From assembly GCF_900115925.1 (NCBI RefSeq), contig NZ_FOYF01000003.1, forward strand, positions 559,530-623,529: 64,000 bases of DNA, in the 5' to 3' direction. Below are positions 37,840 through 46,514 of the stretch, piece after piece. The notes below the pieces were generated by a model. The model saw only the letters and a list, made by a program, of their open reading frames with translations, searched no databases and was not told the origin of the DNA. Position 1 is the stretch's first letter. Every line of letters begins with the position of its first letter. Origin of the DNA: Bacillus sp. cl95. GTDB lineage: Bacteria > Bacillota > Bacilli > Bacillales > Cytobacillaceae. A program made the position numbers and the translations under genes.

Positions 37840-37855
37840 CGCCGAAAAACCGGCA
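37840..37855. promoter_or_regulatory. Candidate activator site upstream of kamA promoter
   Basis: CGCCGAAAAACCGGCA, an inverted GCCG/CGGC pair about 75 bp before the -24 element. It shares TGCCGAAAAA-type wording with sites at 39292 and 39314. Confidence 0.55.
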
Positions 37856-39259
37856 CTACTTACTGTATTTTTGGAGCTTATATTGTAATGTCTGTCTTGG
37901 AATATCAAGAAGTTCAGCGGCTTTTTTTATGTTTCCTCCCGAATGAGCTATCGCCTTATTGATGAGATTCATTTCCAACTCTCTAAGGTGGTCATTTAAA
38001 CTTAAAGAATTCTTGTTCGCTGTTTCTCGGTTTCCTTCCATCATTTGTTTAAACATAATAGGCAAATCGTTAGATGTTAGGATTTTTTCACTGCTGATAT
38101 TTACCATATATTCAATTGTATGTTTCAGTTCACGGACGTTGCCTGGCCACTGATGACGAACAAATGCCAATTCTAATTCTTCGTCAATCCCTTCAATTTC
38201 TTTACCAAGCTGTTTGTTGAATTTCTGAATGAAGAAATGAGTCAAATAAAGGATATCTTCTTTTCTTTCTCTTAGAGGGATTAAGGAAAAGGTAAATACA
38301 TTCAAGCGATAAAATAAATCGGCTTTCAATCTATTTCCTTCCATTGCCTTACGGGGATGTTCATTCATTGCTGCAATGACGCGTACGTTTACAGAAATAC
38401 TTTTTGAGCTTCCTATTTTTCGAATTTCACCATCTTCTAGTACTCTTAATAATTTTGCTTGTAACTCAATGGGCATTGCGTGCAATTCATCAAGGAATAA
38501 AGTTCCACCATCAGCGAGTTCAAACAGCCCTTTTCTTTCTACTGCACCTGTATAACTTCCTTTTGCTGTCCCGAAAAGAATGCTTTCAAGAAGTGTCTCT
38601 GGGATTGCAGCACAATTTTGAGCGATAAATGGACCAGATGCCCTTAAGCTATTTTGATGTATTCCCTGAATGAATAATTCTTTTCCAGTACCACTTTCTC
38701 CATATACAAGAATGGGAGAATCCGATTTTGCAAATAAGTTTGCTTTATCTTTAATACTCTTAAATTCAGGATTCACGGTCTTCAGATCATTCAAAGTGAA
38801 TTTCGTATGCTTAGTATTCTCCGTGTTAATCGAATGCTTATTATGAATCCCCGATTGAAGTTCCAATAATCTTTCTGAAAGGACCTTCATTCTCGTATAA
38901 TCCTTTGCAATCTCAGCTGCCCCAATCACTTTGTTATCAACTAATATAGGAATCGTTGTATTGATGGTCTCAATATCTCTTCCATGAATATTTTTATACA
39001 ACTGAGGTTGGTTATAAATCGGCTTTTCTGTTTTGATCACCTTTAATAAAGTGCTTGTCTTATCAGTAAGAGATGGAAATACATCAAGTAGCTTTTTCCC
39101 TAATACTTCATCTACCAACATTCCATCATGTTTTGCCGCAACTTCATTATAATAAATGGTCACTCCATCATTGTTTACAACATGGATTCCCTCATCTATG
39201 CTTTTCAAAATTGCTCCTAAAATTTCTGATGTCATTGTCATTTCTTGATAATTTACCAT
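37856..39259 (-). CDS. Sigma-54-dependent activator of the kamA operon
   Basis: 467 residues. An N-terminal PAS domain (about 8-115) precedes an AAA+ domain (about 155-385) with Walker A GESGTGKELF, the sigma-54 contact loop GSYTGA, and LADGGTLFLDE. A Fis-type helix-turn-helix is at the end (AAELLDIPRQTLQYKLQKY). There is no response-regulator domain; the PAS likely senses a ligand. GGGGGGG precedes the ATG. Neighbouring sites suggest it controls kamA and itself. Confidence 0.93.
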   Translation of the reverse strand: MVNYQEMTMTSEILGAILKSIDEGIHVVNNDGVTIYYNEVAAKHDGMLVDEVLGKKLLDVFPSLTDKTSTLLKVIKTEKPIYNQPQLYKNIHGRDIETINTTIPILVDNKVIGAAEIAKDYTRMKVLSERLLELQSGIHNKHSINTENTKHTKFTLNDLKTVNPEFKSIKDKANLFAKSDSPILVYGESGTGKELFIQGIHQNSLRASGPFIAQNCAAIPETLLESILFGTAKGSYTGAVERKGLFELADGGTLFLDELHAMPIELQAKLLRVLEDGEIRKIGSSKSISVNVRVIAAMNEHPRKAMEGNRLKADLFYRLNVFTFSLIPLRERKEDILYLTHFFIQKFNKQLGKEIEGIDEELELAFVRHQWPGNVRELKHTIEYMVNISSEKILTSNDLPIMFKQMMEGNRETANKNSLSLNDHLRELEMNLINKAIAHSGGNIKKAAELLDIPRQTLQYKLQKYSK

Positions 39260-39291
39260 TTTATCCCCCCCTTTCTAGAATATATGGAAAA

Positions 39292-39329
39292 CTGCCGAAA
39301 AACTATCATTAAATGCCGAATTTTTGGCA
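39292..39329. promoter_or_regulatory. Two candidate operator sites upstream of the activator gene
   Basis: TGCCGAAAAACT (39292-39303) and the perfect inverted repeat TGCCGAATTTTTGGCA (39314-39329), matching the site ahead of kamA. They may mediate autoregulation. Confidence 0.5.
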
Positions 39330-39410
39330 TTTTCTGAAAAATTTTTATAAAAATTATCCTTAATACCCAAAATGCAATTTTATCACCTCACTTCTTCTTC
39401 TCATAACACA

Positions 39411-39438
39411 AAGGCCCGACCATTTTATGGCCAGGCTT
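39411..39438 (-). terminator. Probable original terminator of yodQ
   Basis: AAGGCCCGACCAT/ATGGCCAGGCTT stem with G-U pairs. It now lies beyond the MITE. Confidence 0.5.
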
Positions 39439-39445
39439 AAATGAA

Positions 39446-39619
39446 GACTTTTTTCGCATTGATTGTTGCTTTTCGGATAAAAATCTCTTCCAGCATTCTT
39501 TATGGTTTCGGGGCTCTTTTCGAGAAGTTCCTGAACCAAGAATTCTTAAATTATCGTAAAAATCCTGAAGCCGATTTTTACTTTTGCATGTGAAAGCAAT
39601 AAAGTTTACATAAAGAGCC
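39446..39619. mobile_element. MITE copy 3
   Basis: 174 bp, ends GACTTTTTTCGCATTG and complement of GGCTCTTTATGTAAAC. Flanks TAAATGAA and TATATGAA agree at 7 of 8 positions. Interior nearly identical to copy 4 at 43032. Confidence 0.88.
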
Positions 39620-39643
39620 TATATGAAAGAATAAACTTTTTTA

Positions 39644-40912
39644 TTAGTCACTGGCTACTTCGCACCATCTTGCTATCGTTAAAGCAATAATTTCACTTGC
39701 TTCAAATAAATCCTCTAAAATAATATATTCATCCGTTTCATGAGCAGTCGACGTTACTCCTGGACCAAACACAATAACAGGAGTTTTTCCTACTCTTGAA
39801 AGAATGCCACCATCCGTTCCCCATGGAGAAGCTTCGAGTAATGGTTCTTCTTGTTTAACTATTACATAACTTTCTTCTAGTACTTTAAGCAATGGATGAT
39901 CCCTTTCGACACTTCCTGGAAGCCATCTTCCACCAAACCACTCAATTTGAAGAGGATTATCTATGAACCATGTATCTTCAACTTCTAAAAATTTAAGTTC
40001 ATTTTCTAACTCTTTCTCTGCAGCTGCCATCGTTTCATCGGGTGAAACACCCATTCTGCCTTCAATTATGGCTATATCGGGAACTGAAGAAGGCCATTCA
40101 CCACTTGAGAATTTCCCAATGTTTATGGGAATGGGGATTTTATCAAAGAGCGGATCATTAATGGCATTATTTCTTCGTCTTTCTAAAACTCGTAGTTTTT
40201 CAATGACGAGCATCGCTTTTTCGATGGCACTTACCCCTTCGTAGCGAGTTCCTCCATGTGCTGATCTTCCCTTTACAGTTATGCGAAACCACATTGAACC
40301 TTGTTGTATAGGAAATATTTTCATATTAGTGGGTTCAGGAATAATTGCACCATCAGCTTTATAGCCTCTAAGTACTGCTGCCAAGGTACCGGCACCACCA
40401 CTTTCTTCTTCAATTACACTTTGAAAAATAATATCACCCTTTAACTTGATATCAAGTGCCGTTAAAGCCTCTATGGCCATTAGTAACGCTACGGTTCCCC
40501 CTTTCATATCTGTTGAACCTCTTCCATATAATTTCCCGGCTTCTATATGACCACTAAATGGATCTTGTGACCATTGTTCGTAATCCCCAACTGGCACGAC
40601 ATCTACATGTCCATTTAAAATAATCGATTTCCCTCCACCTGCACCTCTCAAAACTCCAACCACATTAGGGTTACCTTTAAAATCTTTTCGGTCGCAATGG
40701 TAAGAAGGATGATGTAGTAATTCTTCATCACCGATTTCCCATATATCAAGGCTCATCCCCAGCCTACGGCATTTTTCTATTATGATTGCTTGGGCTTTAC
40801 TTTCGTTTTCCCTTGTACTATTCTCCTGTACAAGTTTTTGTAATAACCTTGCACCACGTGCACGATTTTCTTTTATCCAATCCTTAATTTTCAACTGCAA
40901 TTCAATCACCAT
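39644..40912 (-). CDS. yodQ: YodQ-type ArgE/DapE deacetylase
   Basis: 422 residues of the M20 metallopeptidase family. Zinc residues lie in LNGHVDVVPVG (about 107), GRGSTDMKGG (about 138) and EEESGGAGT (about 174). Members hydrolyse N-acyl amino acids; in B. subtilis YodQ belongs to the lysine/beta-lysine cluster. Here it sits beside the kamA regulator rather than after it, with no acetyltransferase gene nearby. GGAGGGA lies before the ATG. Confidence 0.9.
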   Translation of the reverse strand: MVIELQLKIKDWIKENRARGARLLQKLVQENSTRENESKAQAIIIEKCRRLGMSLDIWEIGDEELLHHPSYHCDRKDFKGNPNVVGVLRGAGGGKSIILNGHVDVVPVGDYEQWSQDPFSGHIEAGKLYGRGSTDMKGGTVALLMAIEALTALDIKLKGDIIFQSVIEEESGGAGTLAAVLRGYKADGAIIPEPTNMKIFPIQQGSMWFRITVKGRSAHGGTRYEGVSAIEKAMLVIEKLRVLERRRNNAINDPLFDKIPIPINIGKFSSGEWPSSVPDIAIIEGRMGVSPDETMAAAEKELENELKFLEVEDTWFIDNPLQIEWFGGRWLPGSVERDHPLLKVLEESYVIVKQEEPLLEASPWGTDGGILSRVGKTPVIVFGPGVTSTAHETDEYIILEDLFEASEIIALTIARWCEVASD

Positions 40913-41191
40913 AAGTCCCTCCTATTCATCATTCATGCAAATTGTCATTGAAGAATCCCTTCATGTTTCAAAATGATAAAACGCATGATGTTGATTATAT
41001 AAGTTCAAAGAATTTGAGAGTTAAGAATTGCAACCAGATTTATCATTCAGCTTTTCTATTTATTTATTTAATGAGGGATGTACCTAAAAAGGTCAGTATA
41101 TTAAATTGTATGATACCTTTTATGAATCTTTCTTCTTCACGACAAAAAAACAGCCTTTTAAGAAGTGAAGTCTATGCATGGTAAAACAAAA

Positions 41192-41219
41192 AACAGATCC
41201 GCCTAACGGCGAATCTGTT
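41192..41219 (-). terminator. Terminator of the FAD-dependent gene
   Basis: AACAGAT/ATCTGTT with inner GCC/GGC, followed by T-rich minus-strand DNA. Confidence 0.8.
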
Positions 41220-42685
41220 TAAACCAATATTGGATTTTCTATCTTTTTAGCAACTTTCTTTTCAATAATATCCCTGGCAATCCAAACACCACAAGCACTG
41301 GCTTGAGCCAATCCACGTGTGATTCCCGCTCCGTCTCCACCAACATATAATCCATTAATTTCTGTTTCAAAGCGATCATTCAGCTTAGGACGTGCCGAGT
41401 AGAACTTTGCTTCTACTCCGTAGAAAAGAGTATGTTCCGATGCCAATCCTGGAGTAATCAAATTTAATGCTTCAGTCATCTCTATTAAACTCTTTAATGT
41501 GTTATATGGAAGCACTAAGCCTAGGTCACCAGGCACCGCTTCTTTTAATGTAGGTTCTAAGAACCCTTCTTTGATCCTTTTTTGAGTGGATCTTCTTCCC
41601 TTAAGAATATCTCCATATTTTTGAACAATGATACCGCCATTGGATAGACTGTTTGCAAGCCTTGATACTTCATGTGCATATTCGTTTGGTTTATCAAATG
41701 GCTCAGAAAAAGTATGGGAAACTAAAAGTGCAAAGTTTGTATTCGGGCTACCGAGTTTCGGGTCTTTATAAGCATGTCCATTCGCAAGCATGATACCAGA
41801 GTGATTTTCGACAACAACGTGCCCAGAAGGATTGCTGCAAAAAGTCCTTACTTTTGTTCCCACTGACGTATTAAATACAAATTTACCTTCATATAGATGT
41901 TCGTTTATTTCTTGCATCACAATGTTGGATGTTTCTACCCTTACACCTATATCGACTTGATTATTAATCATCCCTAATCTTCTCTTCTTCATTACCGTTT
42001 TGAGCCACTGTGAACCATCACGCCCAGGAGAAACGACTACTTGATCAGCAAAGATTTCTTCACCACCAGCAACCTTTACACCTACAACATAAAAACCTGA
42101 TTCATTTTTTTCAGTAATGATATCTTCTACTTCCGTTTTGAAGACCATATCTATCTTAGTCTTTAAATATTCAAAAATATTTTTCAAGATTTGTAGGTTT
42201 TGTTCAGTACCCAAATGACGGACCTGTGCCCTTAATAATTTTAATCCCGCGGCATATCCTCGTCTTTCTATCTCACGGACTTTCTCAGTCATCGGATCTG
42301 TAATGCTTTCAGTCGCACCATGACTTAAATTGATTTCGTCAACATATTTAATGAGTTCGACAACTTGAGAATCTGGTAGATAATCAGTCATCCAGCCTCC
42401 AAACTCACTAGTGATGTTAAACTTCCCATCAGAGTATGCCCCTGCCCCACCAAAACCATTTGTAATGGAACAAGCAGGCAAGCATCCTGCAAAGTCCTTT
42501 CTCCCAGAAGCAGGGGGACACTTCACAATTTTCTTTTGGAGAATTGGACAATTTCTCATGTAAATATCATGACCTTTGTCAATTAATAGCACTCTAGCAG
42601 TAGGCATTTTTTGAGTAATTTCATAGCAAGTAAAGATTCCAGCCGGTCCAGCACCGACAACAATAACATCATAATTATTTTTCAT
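41219..42685 (-). CDS. FAD-dependent oxidoreductase, COG2509 type
   Basis: About 488 residues from the ATG at 42685 (MKNNYDVIVVGAGPAG, GGAGG 11 nt before); an ATG at 42703 has GGGAAG at better distance, so the start is uncertain. The Rossmann dinucleotide motif is at the N-terminus. The PTSITNGFGGAGAYSDGK-like segment (CSITNGFGGAGAYSDGKFN) and C-terminal GLYVGGDGAGITRGL are COG2509 features. Cysteines in CPILQKKIVKCPP may bind a cluster or metal. Substrate unknown. Confidence 0.85.
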   Translation of the reverse strand: MKNNYDVIVVGAGPAGIFTCYEITQKMPTARVLLIDKGHDIYMRNCPILQKKIVKCPPASGRKDFAGCLPACSITNGFGGAGAYSDGKFNITSEFGGWMTDYLPDSQVVELIKYVDEINLSHGATESITDPMTEKVREIERRGYAAGLKLLRAQVRHLGTEQNLQILKNIFEYLKTKIDMVFKTEVEDIITEKNESGFYVVGVKVAGGEEIFADQVVVSPGRDGSQWLKTVMKKRRLGMINNQVDIGVRVETSNIVMQEINEHLYEGKFVFNTSVGTKVRTFCSNPSGHVVVENHSGIMLANGHAYKDPKLGSPNTNFALLVSHTFSEPFDKPNEYAHEVSRLANSLSNGGIIVQKYGDILKGRRSTQKRIKEGFLEPTLKEAVPGDLGLVLPYNTLKSLIEMTEALNLITPGLASEHTLFYGVEAKFYSARPKLNDRFETEINGLYVGGDGAGITRGLAQASACGVWIARDIIEKKVAKKIENPILV

Positions 42686-42778
42686 AAAGTTCCAATCCTC
42701 CATACGAATTTCTTCCCATTGGTAAATATAGCAGATTAGCAATGATGGAGTCAATTTATTTTACGAACAATAATTTAA

Positions 42779-42979
42779 AAAACTAAATTTAATGTTCGTG
42801 TTTACACGGAATCACAAACACAAATATCGGATTATGTTAATTTTCATATAGAAAATACTAATCTACGAAGATTTCAAAAGAGTCGACAAATTCCCTCAAA
42901 TACTGTTGTTACAAGTTTTCTTACTGAAAAAGGTGAACAGGGCAAAGAACTTGCAGTTATGGCTATATCAAAAAAATAG
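42779..42979 (+). pseudogene. Open reading remnant without start codon
   Basis: 66 sense codons (KTKFNVRVYTESQTQIS to ELAVMAISKK) ending in TAG just before a strong terminator, but preceded by an in-frame TAA and no start. It looks like the 3' end of a former gene. Not recognised. Confidence 0.35.
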
Positions 42980-42980
42980 C

Positions 42981-43017
42981 CAGAGAGTTTAACATTAACT
43001 CTCTGACTGTTTTTTTG
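42981..43017. terminator. Strong terminator
   Basis: CAGAGAGTT/AACTCTCTG stem, then ACTG and seven T on the plus strand; T-rich also on the minus. Confidence 0.85.
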
Positions 43018-43031
43018 TTTTCATAGTTATT

Positions 43032-43205
43032 GGCTGTTTTCCCATTGATTGTTGCTTATCGGATCAAACTCTCTTCCCACATTTTTTATGGTTTCGGGGC
43101 TCTTTTCGAGAAGTTCCTGAACCAAGAATTCTTAAAAAATCGTAAAAATCCAGATGCCGATTTTTACTTTTGCATGTAAAAGCAACACAGTTTACGAAAA
43201 GAGCC
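43032..43205. mobile_element. MITE copy 4
   Basis: 174 bp, ends GGCTGTTTTCCCATTG and complement of GGCTCTTTTCGTAAAC. Perfect 8-bp target duplication TAGTTATT (43024-43031, 43206-43213). Its right-hand base forms part of the yjcZ stop codon. Confidence 0.92.
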
Positions 43206-43339
43206 TAGTTATTATAGAAGCAGCTAGCACCAATGATGATCAACAAGATGAAAAGGACCACAATTAGAGCAAAATTGTTGAATCCAGCACCCGCTACCGG
43301 ATATCCATAGCCATAAGTACAGCAATTACCGTAATACAT
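43205..43339 (-). CDS. YjcZ-family small sporulation protein
   Basis: 44 residues: [19 protein letters not shown] then a hydrophobic helix [22 protein letters not shown]. The glycine/tyrosine head and LLIIIGAS helix are typical of YjcZ proteins. GAGGAG lies 10 nt upstream. The TAG stop straddles the MITE junction. Confidence 0.88.
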   Translation of the reverse strand: MYYGNCCTYGYGYPVAGAGFNNFALIVVLFILLIIIGASCFYNN

Positions 43340-43454
43340 TTACATTCCACTCCTCAGTATGATTCGGATAATTCGTTTCAAAAATAAAATATGTACTAGG
43401 TGCTTGACTTGCATGTGCATTCGCCCAATGTAAGTTTAAATTTTGTATTGCCAT
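43326..43454 (-). CDS. Possible small ORF overlapping yjcZ start
   Basis: 42 residues ([20 protein letters not shown]...NVNVLR). AAGGAGGT lies upstream but about 21 nt from the ATG, too far. It overlaps yjcZ by 14 bp, which would allow coupling. Weakly supported. Confidence 0.3.
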   Translation of the reverse strand: MAIQNLNLHWANAHASQAPSTYFIFETNYPNHTEEWNVNVLR

Positions 43455-43555
43455 TTTTCAAAATTATTCTTTTTACCTCCTTCTAAAATCTTCTTTAATC
43501 GTTTAAACTTTTATTTAACAGAAGTGAACACATAACTGGGGGTCAGAATGCAAAA

Positions 43556-44638
43556 GTGAAGATGAGAACTTCAATAAACATAGCATTATGTTTATGTCTG
43601 CTTACAATGGTATTCTTTGCTGGTAACTTGGCCAAAGCAAAATTTTCAAACCAAAATGACATGACGTTTTATGAAAAACTTGCCGCTGGAAAGAAAATTG
43701 ATTACGTTGTAATAGGTGATAGTATCGGCAGAGGATCAGGAGCCGAGAATGAAAGTCTTACATGGTTTTCTCAATTAGAAAAGCTTTTGAGTTCACACTA
43801 CAATGTACAGTTTAACAGACATTCCATTGTGCAAAGTGGTGCCACAGCTTTTGAAGGTATTGTAAAAATGGAGAAAGAATCACTTCCAAGTGATTTCGAC
43901 ATTGCTTTTATCGTCTTTGGTGAAAACGATAGAAAATATATGAGTGATAAACAATTTGCTTACTTTTACGAACTCTTGATTAGAAAGATTAAAGAACATA
44001 ATCCTGATTCAGAGATTGTTACGATTACTGAAAGTTGTCTTAGCAATCAAAATTTTGCTGAAGTCATTAAAACCACATCAGACTATTACAAAACAGTTCA
44101 TATTGATATGAGAATCCCCTTCGATGCTTCTGGTCTTAGTATAAAAGAACTTACGAAGGATGGGATTCATCCTAACGGTAAAGGATACAGTTTATATGCT
44201 CAATCCATTTTTTCTGTATTGGAAAAAGCTTCACTAAATTCTAGAGCCATTTCAATATATCCTCCTGAACCTTTACATACTGGGAGCGATAAGGTATTTA
44301 CATTTATTACGTCCATTCAATCTAATAACGGCTTCCAATATAAAAAACCTTATTATACGAGTCTTAAGAATTCTGATTCTTTACAATATCGTTTTACAGG
44401 CTCCATGGTCGGTGTTACTGTTCTTAGGTCACCTAATGGAGGCAAGGTTGACGTTTTTATAGACGGTAAATTCAGCACCACCCTTTCAACATGGTGGCCA
44501 TTTGAAAGGGTGAGACACCAATATATTTCGAGCGGATTGAAAAACGGAGAACACACACTTAGGTTTGTACATTCAAACGAAGTAAAAACAGGTACGGTAA
44601 AAATTTCATCCATCATTGTTCAAACACCACAAAGATAA
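43556..44638 (+). CDS. Secreted SGNH/GDSL hydrolase
   Basis: 360 residues with a signal peptide (about 1-28). Block I GDSIGRGSG (about 56-64), GENDRKY (block III-like) and block V DGIHPNGKGY (about 202-211) define the SGNH esterase domain. A C-terminal beta-rich domain (about 235-355) may bind carbohydrate. It could deacetylate wall polymers or exopolysaccharide; the substrate is unknown. The GTG start has GGGGG 13 nt upstream; an ATG lies 6 bp on. Confidence 0.85.
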   Translation: MKMRTSINIALCLCLLTMVFFAGNLAKAKFSNQNDMTFYEKLAAGKKIDYVVIGDSIGRGSGAENESLTWFSQLEKLLSSHYNVQFNRHSIVQSGATAFEGIVKMEKESLPSDFDIAFIVFGENDRKYMSDKQFAYFYELLIRKIKEHNPDSEIVTITESCLSNQNFAEVIKTTSDYYKTVHIDMRIPFDASGLSIKELTKDGIHPNGKGYSLYAQSIFSVLEKASLNSRAISIYPPEPLHTGSDKVFTFITSIQSNNGFQYKKPYYTSLKNSDSLQYRFTGSMVGVTVLRSPNGGKVDVFIDGKFSTTLSTWWPFERVRHQYISSGLKNGEHTLRFVHSNEVKTGTVKISSIIVQTPQR

Positions 44639-44652
44639 AGAGGAGTTACATT

Positions 44653-45231
44653 ATGAAAGCAATAATTAAGAATTTTATTAACGGAATATTAGTTTTTGTT
44701 CCGATAATTTTAGTCATTTTCGTCATTTATAAAACATTTATGTTTCTTGACAGTATACTTGGTGATACCTTAAGAACTCAGTTAAAGGAAGACTATATTC
44801 CTGGTATAGGATTATTGCTTACCCTCATCTTAATTACATTAATTGGCTGGCTATCTACTAAATTTATTATTGAAAAGATCATTCACATCTTCGATTTTAC
44901 GCTCGATAGAATTCCAGTTGTTAAAACGATTTATTCAGTTATAAAAGATACTGTTCATTCATTTCTAGGTGAAAAAAAATCTTTTTCGAAGGTCGCTCTT
45001 GTTACCATGCCAGGTTCAGACATGAAGAACATCGGTTTTATTACTTCTGAAGACTTGGAACAATTTTATCATCCATTGAAAGAGCATGTTGCTGTCTATA
45101 TTCCGCAAACCTTTCAAGTGGCTGGATTCACATTTCTAATTCCAAAGGAACGCATTGAAATTATAGATGTTAAAGCGGAGGATGCAATGAAATTCGTTCT
45201 ATCTGGAGGAATGGCCTCAAAAGGTAAGTAA
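44653..45231 (+). CDS. DUF502 membrane protein
   Basis: 192 residues with two hydrophobic segments (about 8-30 and 52-72) and DRIPVVKTIYSVIKDTVHSFL, the DUF502 signature. AGAGGAGTT precedes the ATG, 14 bp after the GDSL gene, so they form an operon. Function unknown. Confidence 0.88.
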   Translation: MKAIIKNFINGILVFVPIILVIFVIYKTFMFLDSILGDTLRTQLKEDYIPGIGLLLTLILITLIGWLSTKFIIEKIIHIFDFTLDRIPVVKTIYSVIKDTVHSFLGEKKSFSKVALVTMPGSDMKNIGFITSEDLEQFYHPLKEHVAVYIPQTFQVAGFTFLIPKERIEIIDVKAEDAMKFVLSGGMASKGK

Positions 45232-45232
45232 T

Positions 45233-45266
45233 AAAAAACAGATACCAATGTAGGTATCTGTTTTTT
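45233..45266. terminator. Strong terminator after DUF502 gene
   Basis: Perfect AAAAAACAGATACC/GGTATCTGTTTTTT stem. Confidence 0.92.
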
Positions 45267-45333
45267 GATGATATCTGATGATTTCCGCCTCAACTCCACC
45301 GACTAACTGTTAAGCCTTCAGGATATTTTACAC

Positions 45334-45360
45334 CGCGAAATTGTGTCAGCCAATTTCGCG
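45334..45360. repeat. Isolated perfect hairpin
   Basis: CGCGAAATTG/CAATTTCGCG around TGTCAGC, without a T-run. Confidence 0.5.
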
Positions 45361-45425
45361 CATGAGTAAAGCGGCTTCGCTCAATATCATTTGTTAAAAA
45401 TCACATTAAAACAAGACTAAGACTT

Positions 45426-45866
45426 TTATTCATTGTTAAATATGTCTTTAAATTGCGGATATCCTTCTTTTTCTAGTTCTTCTTTTGGAATAAATCGAAG
45501 GGCAGCAGAATTGATGCAATAACGTAATCCTGTCGGACCAGGACCATCATTAAAAACATGCCCTAGATGAGAATCAGCCGACTTACTTCTCACTTCTGTT
45601 CTGATCATAAAATGGCTGAAATCGGTCTTTTCTACGATTTCTTCCTCTTCAACAGGTTTTGTAAAACTTGGCCAGCCACAACCTGCATCAAACTTATCTT
45701 TTGATGAAAACAGTGGTTCACCCGAAACGATATCTACATAGATTCCTTCTCTTGTTTCATTCCAATAATCATTCCGAAATGGCGGTTCTGTTCCATTGTT
45801 TTGAGTTACTTCAAACTGAATTGGAGATAATTCTTTTTTCAGTCTAGACAAATCCTTATTTTGCAT
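45426..45866 (-). CDS. msrB: Peptide methionine-(R)-sulfoxide reductase
   Basis: About 146 residues from the ATG at 45866 (GGGGTG before). The catalytic region is [11 protein letters not shown]; zinc-type cysteines found in many MsrB enzymes are absent except GCGWPSF. It reduces the R form of methionine sulfoxide. The start lies inside the 3' end of msrA, so they are coupled. Confidence 0.95.
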   Translation of the reverse strand: MQNKDLSRLKKELSPIQFEVTQNNGTEPPFRNDYWNETREGIYVDIVSGEPLFSSKDKFDAGCGWPSFTKPVEEEEIVEKTDFSHFMIRTEVRSKSADSHLGHVFNDGPGPTGLRYCINSAALRFIPKEELEKEGYPQFKDIFNNE

Positions 45867-46398
45867 CGCTATCACCCCAATGTCTTTTTATGTGTGAAGC
45901 TCTTCCTGATCCTTGGTGGTAGGCTTCGTAATGAGCAGGATTTTTTTTATAATAATGCTGATGGTATTCTTCCGCTTCATAAAATTCGGAGGCTGGGAAA
46001 ATAGGTGTAACGATAGGTTTGGAAAATCTTCCACTTTCCTGCAATTGTCGTTTGGATTCTTCGGCAAGTTGCTTCTGATTTTCATTATGATAAAAAATAG
46101 CCGTTTGATATGATTTTCCACGGTCGAAAAATTGTCCTCCTGCATCTGTTGGATCAATTTGTTGCCAATATAGCTCCAGTAATTTCTCATAAGGAAAGAT
46201 ATCTGGATCAAAGGCGATTTGAACCGCTTCATAATGACCGGTACTTTCAGAACAAACCTCTTTGTAAGTAGGATTTTTAGTTGTGCCACCTGTATAACCT
46301 GATACCACTTTATGGATACCTGGCTGTTCATCGAATGGTTTTACCATACACCAAAAACAACCACCCGCAAAGGTTGCAAGTTCATTTTTTGTTTCCAT
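45856..46398 (-). CDS. msrA: Peptide methionine-(S)-sulfoxide reductase
   Basis: About 180 residues from the ATG at 46398 ([19 protein letters not shown]), GGAGGAG upstream. The GCFWC catalytic motif is complete. It repairs the S form of methionine sulfoxide in proteins, with thioredoxin. Forms an operon with msrB, its partner, as in B. subtilis. Confidence 0.96.
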   Translation of the reverse strand: METKNELATFAGGCFWCMVKPFDEQPGIHKVVSGYTGGTTKNPTYKEVCSESTGHYEAVQIAFDPDIFPYEKLLELYWQQIDPTDAGGQFFDRGKSYQTAIFYHNENQKQLAEESKRQLQESGRFSKPIVTPIFPASEFYEAEEYHQHYYKKNPAHYEAYHQGSGRASHIKRHWGDSDAK

Positions 46399-46482
46399 TG
46401 TCAGACACTCCTCCATACCCGAAATGGGTTTAAAAGTCTTATTGAAAGATTAACTGAAATTCACCTTAAAATACAAATAAAA

Positions 46483-46504
46483 CCCCTTCAAATTTTGAAG
46501 GGGG
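46483..46504. terminator. Terminator of the rsgA paralogue
   Basis: CCCCTTCAAA/TTTTGAAGGGG-type stem with T-rich minus-strand exit. Confidence 0.8.
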
Positions 46505-46514
46505 ATCCTCTTGA

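Noticed and set aside
40942..41184. 80-codon plus-strand ORF between yodQ and the FAD gene
   Set aside because: No ribosome site, composition unlike a protein, no recognisable motif.
46390..46430. Sigma-B promoter before msrA (GGGTAT)
   Set aside because: The -10-like block abuts the ribosome site and no GTTTAA lies at the right distance.
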